Of a stretch of DNA of 5,635 nt, positions 1-5,500 are shown one piece after another. The stretch's first letter is position 1. The number at the start of each line of letters is the position of its first letter. The notes beneath the pieces are model-generated. The model made no database searches. It was not told the DNA's origin and was given only the letters and a program-made list of their open reading frames with translations. Made by a program: the position numbers and the translations under genes. The stretch comes from Pyrinomonadaceae bacterium (GTDB lineage Bacteria; Acidobacteriota; Blastocatellia; Pyrinomonadales; Pyrinomonadaceae): assembly GCA_014379795.1 (NCBI GenBank), contig JACMLC010000194.1, positions 1 through 5,635 of the forward strand. Direction: 5' to 3'.

Positions 1-249
1 GGCGACGATGTAATAGCGCACGGTAAAGCGGTCGTGCGCTTCCGTCGTCGGCTCTATGCCGCACTCATACGGGGCCATCTTGGCCTTGCTGTAAATGTTT
101 GGTCGCACAAAGCGTCCAAGCACAATCGGCAGCACGGGAAAAATCAGCGCGAAGACGAAAAAGATCATCACCGGCCAATAAGCCGTAATAGGACTTCCGA
201 CCGCCTGCGCCGCTTCCGGCGTCGCCTGCAAAAAAATCGCGTTGAGCAT
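1..249 (-). CDS. nuoA: NADH-quinone oxidoreductase subunit A, 3'-truncated by window edge
   Basis: NuoA (ND3 homologue) is a three-helix inner-membrane subunit of respiratory complex I, which couples NADH oxidation and quinone reduction to proton translocation. The first 83 residues are visible, from ATG at 249 to the left edge; the rest (the family is about 120 aa) lies outside. TM1 is the hydrophobic run at residues 24-45 (YWPVMIFFVFAL, then IFPVLPIVLG). The conserved TM1-TM2 loop contains YSKAKMAPYECGIEP at 53-67. C63 of the YECG motif corresponds to the ND3 cysteine that reports the active/deactive transition in mitochondrial complex I. RFTVRYYIVA (74-83) begins TM2. No strong Shine-Dalgarno precedes the start, only an A-rich CGAAAATAAAG. 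nuoA is commonly the first gene of the nuo operon, which agrees with the promoter just upstream. Confidence 0.95.
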   Translation of the reverse strand, partial: MLNAIFLQATPEAAQAVGSPITAYWPVMIFFVFALIFPVLPIVLGRFVRPNIYSKAKMAPYECGIEPTTEAHDRFTVRYYIVA

Positions 250-314
250 CTTTATTTTCGGGCGCGCATGTTCGAGCCACGGCGCGTTGTCAGCGATATT
301 CTAACTTGCCTTTG

Positions 315-344
315 ATACTAAGCGTGCGCTCCGAGCGTTGTCAA
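315..344 (-). promoter_or_regulatory. Sigma70-type promoter for nuoA, with palindrome in the spacer
   Basis: On the minus strand, a perfect -35 TTGACA (344-339) and a -10 TAGTAT (320-315) are separated by 18 bp. Transcription would start near 308, giving a nuoA leader of about 59 nt. The spacer holds the 11-bp palindrome CGCTCGGAGCG (337-327, arms CGCTC/GAGCG), a possible but unproven operator. The promoter begins about 20 bp after the cassette's last stop codon, suggesting nuo transcription independent of the cassette. Confidence 0.6.
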
Positions 345-363
345 ACTTTTTGTTAGCCGCTCT

Positions 364-627
364 TCAACCGACCGAAACAATATACTCAGTCAGCACAGAC
401 CTCCGCTCTCGCGCTCGTTTAGCAGGTTCCAGCAATTCGCGCACAGTAATAATCAATTCATCCACCGTCTCTGGCGTGAAAGAGGCTTCCCCGTCTTCCG
501 GGCACACCCAGGCATAGACGTTAGGCACGCGAATCGAGATGCCGTCATCGCCATATTCAAAGATAGTTGGCTGCCACTCTTTCGGTCGGTGGTGCTCATT
601 GCAAATCGGAGCAGCTTGGCCTGTCAT
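364..627 (-). CDS. YgiT/MqsA-like small protein with degenerate zinc-binding motif
   Basis: An 87-aa protein whose middle resembles the N-terminal zinc domain of YgiT/MqsA-type antitoxin proteins: TIFEYGDDGISIRVPNVYAWVCPEDGEASFTPETVDEL (about 21-58, two beta hairpins then a Cys turn and a helix). The canonical family has two CxxC pairs. Here the first is C9-N-E-H12 (H13 also near) and the second C42-P-E-D45, so at most two cysteines remain. The C-terminal half is a charged helix (AKRARERRSV) with no XRE-type helix-turn-helix. The start ATG (627-625) overlaps the toxin TGA as ATGA, so the gene is the third member of the cassette and probably translationally coupled. It may be a third partner or regulator; that role is inferred from position only. 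A different small family with a coincidental Cys pattern remains possible. Confidence 0.72.
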   Translation of the reverse strand: MTGQAAPICNEHHRPKEWQPTIFEYGDDGISIRVPNVYAWVCPEDGEASFTPETVDELIITVRELLEPAKRARERRSVLTEYIVSVG

Positions 628-1006
628 AGTTCACTTCTCTCTTCCATCTCACCCGCGAGTCTTCTAAAACGATGTCGGCCAGGTTCGACAACTACGAAAG
701 CCAGATGCAATTGGGCTTCCGTGTAGATATTCAAAACTCTTTTCAGTTCTTCGTGAACCGCAACTTGCGTGGATGGAAGTAGGCGAAGATAGATGACGCC
801 GACGCGCATTTGTTTGACGAAAACAAGTTCACCGAAATCTCTGTCGCGTGTGACGAAGACGCGGTTTGCTCTTGAGCCAGAGCCAGCAGATCGGAGTCGT
901 CCGATTGTGCGTGCCCGATACTGGAGACGGTGACAATATCGTGCCCCGCTTCGCGCAGAAAGCGCGCCGTAACCGCCCACACGTCCTGGTCAAGCAGCAA
1001 CCTCAT
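624..1006 (-). pseudogene. DUF5615 PIN-like toxin gene, frameshifted
   Basis: DUF5615 proteins are PIN-like (Mut7-C/VapC45 type) putative RNases that pair with DUF433 antitoxins. The first 47 codons (ATG at 1006 to CAA at 868-866) give the family N-terminus: LLLDQDV with candidate metal-binding D6, FLREAGHDIVTV, and DSDLLALAQEQ. The frame then loses similarity and ends near 743. Starting at AAC 866-864, the -1 frame continues as NRVFVTRDRDFGELVF, with the conserved TRDxDFG acids, through IYLRLL and a C-terminal FVVVEPGRHRFRRL to TGA at 626-624. Joining at this point gives 127 aa with exact family spacing between LALA and RVxVTRD. This indicates loss of one base, probably an A in the CAAAC run at 868-864. 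The stop overlaps the next gene's ATG (627-625). It could be a real null allele or a sequencing error; no classic slippery heptamer is present. If translated as read, the product is 87 aa and lacks the second acidic motif. Confidence 0.85.
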
Positions 1007-1227
1007 GCCGCCACGTTAATATCTTCGGCAGCAATCACATTGATGGCATACTGCACGCAGGCGCGCACGTCTTCGACTTCCACATCCGGGTAATAATCCT
1101 CAACGATCTGCTCAAAGGAGATGCTTTCGCGGACTAATTCGAGAATATTTTGCACGGTGACGCGCGTGCCTGCGACACACGGCTTGCCGAAATGGACTGT
1201 GGGCGAAACTGATATTCTGTCTTTCAT
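1003..1227 (-). CDS. DUF433-family protein, antitoxin-like (VapB45 type)
   Basis: A 74-aa protein with the DUF433 signature GKPCVAGTRVTV (residues 14-25), followed by helices matching the family pattern (ILELVRESISFEQIVEDYYPDVEVEDVRACVQYA, read in two parts from 28 to 61). DUF433 proteins are small winged-helix DNA-binding proteins, commonly encoded immediately before DUF5615 PIN-like proteins and classed as antitoxins that would bind the partner and repress their own promoter. Here the TGA stop (1005-1003) overlaps the ATG (1006-1004) of the DUF5615 gene in an ATGA junction, which supports translational coupling. The ATG at 1227 has purine-rich GGTGAGAGAAG just upstream. Length is normal for the family and no residue appears to be missing. 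Antitoxin function is inferred from family and neighbour, not demonstrated. Confidence 0.87.
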   Translation of the reverse strand: MKDRISVSPTVHFGKPCVAGTRVTVQNILELVRESISFEQIVEDYYPDVEVEDVRACVQYAINVIAAEDINVAA

Positions 1228-1416
1228 CTTCTCTCACCAATTGCTTGTATTCTAATTTGTATTGCACGGTAAAAGCAAAACGTTGAAGCATACCTTAAGT
1301 CCTCGCGGAGACCACGACGCGAAAGCCGGTGAGTTTGCTGCCGCGAGCGCGCTGAATGTTCTGCCCGGAGTTTATGATGAGCGACGAATTGTTGACAACG
1401 AAAAATGTTCCGGCAG
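1228..1416. other. Intergenic region between mog and the toxin-antitoxin-like cassette
   Basis: A 189-bp gap without a confident gene. Its right part (1295-1420) contains a short minus-strand open stretch with a formylglycine-enzyme-like C-terminus, listed separately as a possible relic. Its left part (1228-1280) is AT-richer than its surroundings and contains the candidate cassette promoter. Confidence 0.6.
1249..1278 (-). promoter_or_regulatory. Candidate sigma70-type promoter for the DUF433 cassette
   Basis: On the minus strand, TTGCTT (1278-1273) and TAGAAT (1254-1249) are separated by 18 bp, within a local AT-rich patch. A transcript starting near 1242 would have a leader of about 15 nt containing GGTGAG (1238-1233), a plausible Shine-Dalgarno-like sequence before the ATG at 1227. 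The match to consensus is moderate and was found by eye. Confidence 0.35.
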
Positions 1417-1420
1417 CTAT
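1295..1420 (-). pseudogene. Possible C-terminal relic of an FGE-sulfatase (SUMF1-like) domain gene
   Basis: Read on the minus strand from about 1420 to a TAA at 1297-1295, the frame is open for 41 residues. It ends in SKLTGFRVVVSART and stop. A GFRV(V) motif a few residues before the stop is characteristic of the C-terminus of formylglycine-generating-enzyme/SUMF1-like domains, which often end with an arginine-rich stretch and then GFRVV. The preceding RARGSK fits loosely. There is no start codon, the characteristic RGGSW motif is absent, and upstream the frame runs into mog in another phase. This would be a fragment left by an old deletion, or a chance match over about ten residues. Confidence is low. 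Confidence 0.22.
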
Positions 1421-1914
1421 TCGGCTTCCGTGTGCGGTAATCCGGTAAGTAAGCCGATGGCGTGCGGCAGAACGGGTTTGATGACTGCAAAGCTTTCGCG
1501 CACGGCTTTTGGCGAGCCGGGCAGGTTGATAATCAGTGTGCCGCTGCGCACGCCGCAGACGCCGCGCGAGACCATTGCTAAGGGCGTCTTATGAAGCGTC
1601 TCCATGCGCATCGCTTCGGCTAAGCCCGGCGCTTCTTTTTGAATCACGGCGCGCGTGGCTTCCGGCGTGTTGTCGCGCGGCGCAAGACCCGTCCCGCCCG
1701 TCGTGATGATGAGATTGACATCCGCGCGGTCGGCATAAGCACACAATTTTTTTGCCAGCGGAGCTAAATCATCTGAAAGAATTTCCGTCGCGACAATGCT
1801 TGCGCCAGCCTCTTTCAAGAGCTTAACCAACTCTGCGCCGGAGACATCTTCCTGCTCGCCGCGCGCACAGCGGTCACTGACAGTAATGACGATTGCATGC
1901 ATTTCAACAGACAT
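1417..1914 (-). CDS. mog: MogA/MoaB-family molybdopterin adenylyltransferase
   Basis: MogA-type enzymes adenylate molybdopterin with ATP before molybdate insertion, in cytosolic molybdenum-cofactor synthesis. From the ATG at 1914 the protein is 165 aa, a normal length for a single-domain Mog/MoaB protein. The fold opens with HAIVITVSDRCARGE (6-20). The nucleotide/pterin-binding TTGGTG is at 71-76, followed by RDNTPEAT (80-87), SRGVCGVRSGTLIINLPGSPKAVRE (116-140, in two adjoining motifs) and a C-terminal helix. The frame stays open to a GTG at 1974, but those 20 extra residues are encoded by the intergenic repeat, so I reject that start. ATG 1902 is an alternative that would remove four residues. 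No clear Shine-Dalgarno is seen, only GAAAAG touching the start. Sequence alone does not separate MogA from the MoaB paralogue; no other moa/moe gene is in the window. Confidence 0.93.
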   Translation of the reverse strand: MSVEMHAIVITVSDRCARGEQEDVSGAELVKLLKEAGASIVATEILSDDLAPLAKKLCAYADRADVNLIITTGGTGLAPRDNTPEATRAVIQKEAPGLAEAMRMETLHKTPLAMVSRGVCGVRSGTLIINLPGSPKAVRESFAVIKPVLPHAIGLLTGLPHTEAE

Positions 1915-1919
1915 CTTTT

Positions 1920-1987
1920 CAGTTCGCAGTTGGCAGAAAGAGAAATCAGGTTGACGGCGAACTGCCAACTGCACACTGCCAACTGCC
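1920..1987. repeat. CTGCCAACTGC direct and inverted repeat upstream of mog
   Basis: CTGCCAACTGC occurs at 1962-1972 and again at 1976-1986, as part of a 14-bp tandem unit (1961-1974, 1975-1988). Its exact complement GCAGTTGGCAG occurs at 1926-1936. The 1926-1936 / 1962-1972 pair is a perfect 11-bp inverted repeat with a 25-nt spacer. The flanking CAGTTCG (1920-1926) is also mirrored by CGAACTG (1958-1964), although that segment overlaps the main right arm. The block fills the 72-bp gap between the CoA-binding stop and the mog start. If the two genes are co-transcribed, it would form a hairpin ending 11 nt before the mog ATG. Confidence 0.8.
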
Positions 1988-2394
1988 TACTTATTCCTGA
2001 TATGTTCTTTCAACCAGCAGCGATCCATCACGACGAGCAAGCCTGCATCTTGTGCGCGCTTGGCAGCCGCGTGGTCTATCACGCCTTCCTGTAACCAGAC
2101 GGCTTTCGCGCCGATGCGGATCGCCTCATCAACAGCTTCGCCAGCCGCATCCGAACGACGAAAGATGTCTACGAGGTCAACTTTGTCAGGAACGTCTGCC
2201 AACGCCGGGTAAGATTTTTCATCAAAGACCTGAGCTTCATTCGGATTGACGGGAATCACTTTGTAGCCCTGCCGGCGCATGTAGCTGGCGACGCCGTGGG
2301 AGGCGCGCGACGGGCTTGAAGACAAACCGACGACGGCGATGATGCGGCACTCTTCCAAGATTCGTTCGATGGTTTCGCGGCTGTTGATTTCCAT
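1987..2394 (-). CDS. CoA-binding Rossmann-fold protein, YccU/YneT-like
   Basis: A 135-aa protein that looks full length for the CoA_binding_2 family, stand-alone relatives of the CoA-binding domain of succinyl-CoA synthetase. It is a predicted cytosolic protein of unknown physiological role. Visible motifs are the nucleotide-binding strand-turn AVVGLSSSPSRASHGVA (residues 20-36), IPVNP (47-51), VDIFRR (75-80), VWLQEGV (99-105) and MDRC (123-126), spread over one continuous Rossmann domain. There is no signal peptide or membrane segment. The ATG at 2394 is chosen because it gives the usual short N-terminal helix before the first beta strand; the ribosome-binding sequence is weak. The TAG stop at 1989-1987 lies at the edge of the CTGCCAACTGC repeat. 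The gene lies between carB and mog, and neither neighbour suggests a function. CoA binding is inferred from the family, not shown. Confidence 0.9.
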   Translation of the reverse strand: MEINSRETIERILEECRIIAVVGLSSSPSRASHGVASYMRRQGYKVIPVNPNEAQVFDEKSYPALADVPDKVDLVDIFRRSDAAGEAVDEAIRIGAKAVWLQEGVIDHAAAKRAQDAGLLVVMDRCWLKEHIRNK

Positions 2395-2549
2395 TCGTTA
2401 CTTTTATGTGAATCAAGCGTTGAGAAGAAAGCATTTGAAAAGCATTTCCTTTGCGCTCTTTGCGCGTCCCTTCTTTGCGTCCTTTGCGGTTAAGAATCTT
2501 TTAACGCAAAGACCGCAAAGGACTTCTACTCTCGATTCATATTCCTTTC
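2395..2549. other. Intergenic region between carB and CoA-binding gene
   Basis: No gene is visible in these 155 bp. They hold a CTTTGCG repeat cluster with dyad symmetry (2449-2520) and a 9-bp direct repeat AAAGCATTT at 2428-2436 and 2439-2447 (period 11). Read on the minus strand, the hairpin is not followed by a T run, so I do not call an intrinsic terminator for carB. Upstream of the CoA-binding start the only ribosome-binding-like sequence is a weak AAAGTAACGA. Confidence 0.7.
2449..2520. repeat. CTTTGCG nonamer-spaced repeat with hairpin potential
   Basis: The heptamer CTTTGCG occurs four times in direct orientation (2449-2455, 2458-2464, 2473-2479, 2482-2488). It occurs twice as its complement CGCAAAG (2505-2511, 2514-2520). 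Within each pair the units start 9 bp apart. The inner copies form a dyad: 2473-2479 pairs with 2514-2520, 2482-2488 with 2505-2511, and TTAA 2490-2493 with TTAA 2501-2504. The result is a long stem with a 2x2 internal loop, one bulged G (2489) and a 7-nt loop (2494-2500). The layout suggests a dispersed intergenic repeat element; its copy number cannot be seen here. Confidence 0.8.
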
Positions 2550-5500
2550 TTAACCGACTGAACTGCTCATCGCGTGCATTTCCTGAAGCGAGCGCACTTC
2601 GATGCGGTCTTCGGTGACGCGCGCATTGATGGCTTCGACGATGGCCTGCGCGCCGGTCATGGTCGTGACGCAGGGAACGTTGTATTGCAGGGCTGCGCGG
2701 CGAATCGCCTGCTCGTCAAAGTGCGAAGTGCGTCCCAGAGGGGTGTTGATGATCAGAGCTATCTCGCCGCTCTTGATGTTATCAACGATGTTGGGGCGGC
2801 CTTCGTTGACTTTGAAGACGGTCTCGACCTTGAGGCCGACTTCGCGCAGGCGCGCGGCAGTCCCGATGGTGGCGACAACGCTAAAGCCGAGGCGCATCAA
2901 GCGACGCGCCAAGACCACAGCCTGCCCCTTGTCCGCATCATTGACGCTGATAAAAGCAGTCCCGCTCGGCGGCAATTCCAGGCCCGCGCTCAACATGGCT
3001 TTGCCGTAGGCTTCGCCAAAACTATCGCCGACGCCCATCACCTCGCCGGTCGAGTGCATCTCCGGGCTGAGAATCGGGTCAACGCCGGGAAATTTGGCGA
3101 AGGGAAAGACAGGCGACTTGATAAAGAAACGATTGACCGAAAGCTCTCGCGGTAAATCAAAGTCTGCGAGGCTCTGTCCAGCCATCACGAGCGCAGCGAT
3201 GCGAGCCAAAGGCACGCCCGTCGCTTTTGAGACAAACGGCACCGTGCGCGACGCGCGCGGGTTTACTTCAAGGACATAGACACGGTCATCCTTAATCGCA
3301 AACTGTATGTTCATCAGGCCGCAGACGCGTAGGGCGCGCGCCAGCTCGCGCGTGTAGTGCTGCATCGTCTCAAGATGCTCAGGCGGAATACGCACGGGCG
3401 GCAGCACGCACGAAGAATCGCCCGAATGAATCCCTGCTTCTTCGATGTGCTCCTGAATCCCGGCGATGACGCACGCGCTCTCGTCCGCTAAAGCGTCCAC
3501 ATCAAACTCGGCAGCCCTCTCAAGAAATTTATCAATCAGAATCGGGCGCTCCGGCGAAGCGTCAACAGCCGTTCGCATGTACTTATCAAGGCTCTCTTCA
3601 TCATACACAATCGCCATCGCGCGCCCGCCGAGCACATATGACGGGCGCACTAAAACCGGATAGCCAATCCGCTCTGCAATCTCGCGCGCCTCAGCTTCTG
3701 AAATCGCAGTCCCGTTTTCCGGCTGCGGAATTCCAAGCTCATTCAGGAGCGCGCCGAAACGCTTGCGGTCTTCGGCGAGGTCAATCGAATCGGGCGAAGT
3801 CCCTATCACCGGAACGCCCGCTTCCGCAAGACGCATGGCAAGATTTAAGGGCGTCTGCCCGCCGAACTGTACGATGACGCCTTCCGGTTTTTCGACATCA
3901 ATGATGTTCATCACGTCTTCAAACGTGAGCGGCTCGAAATAGAGACGGTCTGAAGTGTCGTAATCAGTCGAGACTGTTTCGGGATTACAGTTGACCATGA
4001 TCGTCTCAAAGCCGGCATCGCGCAGCGCGAAAGACGCATGGCAACAGCAGTAATCAAACTCGATTCCCTGCCCGATACGATTCGGCCCAGAGCCTAAGAT
4101 CATAATCTTCCGATTGTCCGTCGGCGCGGATTCGTCCTCTTCTTCATACGTCGAATAAAGATATGGCGTGTAGGATTCAAACTCTGCGCCGCAGGTGTCC
4201 ACACGCTTATAGACCGGAACGATGCCGAGCTGTTTGCGCGTCGCGCGGACTTCCGCTTCTGTGCTGCCTGTCAGGTACGCTATGCGACGGTCTGAGAGCG
4301 CGACCTCTTTGGCAGCGCGAAACACTTCGGGCGACAAATCTTCGAGCCGTTGGCCTTCGATGCGTTTCTGAATCTGCATCACGTCCTGCAACTGTTCCAG
4401 AAACCAAGGGTCTATACGCGAGAGGCGATAGATTTCCGCAATCGTCCAGCCATGCTGCAAGGCATACGTGAGATAAGAAAATCTGAGCGAGTTTGGACGC
4501 GCCAGCTTGCGCTGCAACTCGTCATCCGAGACATCGCGCAGGCGCAAAGGCTTGACCGATTCAAGCGAGCGTAAACCCTTAAAGAGAGCTTCCTTAAAAG
4601 TGCGGCCAATCGCCATCACCTCGCCGACGCTCTTCATCTGTGTTCCCAAAACATCTTCCGCGTCGCGGAATTTCTCAAAAGCCCACTTGGGAATTTTCGC
4701 CACCACGTAATCAATCGTCGGCTCAAATGAAGCGGGAGTTTTTTTCGTGATGTCGTTCGGAATCTCGTCCAGTGTGTAGCCGACCGCGAGCTTGGCCGCG
4801 ATCTTCGCAATCGGAAATCCCGTCGCTTTGGAAGCCAGAGCGGACGAGCGCGAGACGCGCGGGTTCATCTCAATCACGCGCACTTCGCCGTTCTCAGGAT
4901 TGACCGCGAACTGTATGTTCGACCCGCCCGTCTCGACGCCGACCTTGCGGATACAGCGAATCGCCATGTCGCGCAAGTTCTGGTACTCGACATCGGAGAG
5001 CGTCTGCGCCGGGGCGACCGTGATGGAATCGCCCGTATGCACGCCCATCGGGTCAAAGTTCTCAATCGAGCAGATGATGACGACGTTGTCTTTGAGGTCG
5101 CGCATCACTTCCAGCTCAAACTCTTTCCAGCCGAGGATTGATTCTTCGATCAGAACTTCCTGAACCGGCGAAGCCGCCAGACCGCCGCGCACGATCTCTT
5201 CAAACTCTTCCGGGTTAAAAGCGATGCCGCCGCCCGTCCCGCCGAGCGTGAAGCTGGGACGAATGATCGCCGGATAACCTGTGTCAGCGACCATCACTTC
5301 GGCCTCGTTCCAAGAGTGCGCAAAGCCGCCGCGCGGCATCTTCAAGCCCGCTTCGTCCATAGCCTTCTTAAACAGGCTGCGGTCTTCCGCGATATGTATG
5401 GCCTCAAGGCTGGCTCCGATCATCTCTACGCCGAAGCGTTCAAGCACGCCCGCTTCCGATAGCGCGACAGAGAGATTGAGCGCGGTCTGCCCGCCAACGG

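Noticed and set aside
252..269. A five-codon mini-ORF (ATG at 269, TAA at 254-252) ending two bases before the nuoA ATG
   Set aside because: It could be a leader peptide, but it has no ribosome-binding sequence and no attenuator-like context; so short an ORF is expected by chance.
34..315. A plus-strand 93-codon open frame at the left end
   Set aside because: It lies antisense to nuoA, whose conserved YECG and RFTVRYY motifs are clear on the minus strand; the plus-strand product is arginine-rich and unrecognisable.
1915..1974. A 20-residue N-terminal extension of mog from a GTG at 1974
   Set aside because: The added residues are encoded by the CTGCCAACTGC repeat and have no counterpart in Mog/MoaB proteins; ATG 1914 gives the normal length.
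2473..2520. The hairpin as a rho-independent terminator of carB
   Set aside because: On the minus strand the stem is followed by an AAGGGACGCGC-type sequence, not a T run, and the stem has an internal loop and a bulge.
2449..2520. A CRISPR array from the repeated CTTTGCG units
   Set aside because: The units are 7 bp at 9-bp spacing, with no unique spacers of CRISPR length and no cas genes nearby.
2574..3155. A plus-strand open frame of 193 codons inside carB
   Set aside because: It is antisense to intact carB coding sequence, with no recognisable domain; it is a shadow created by GC-rich codons.
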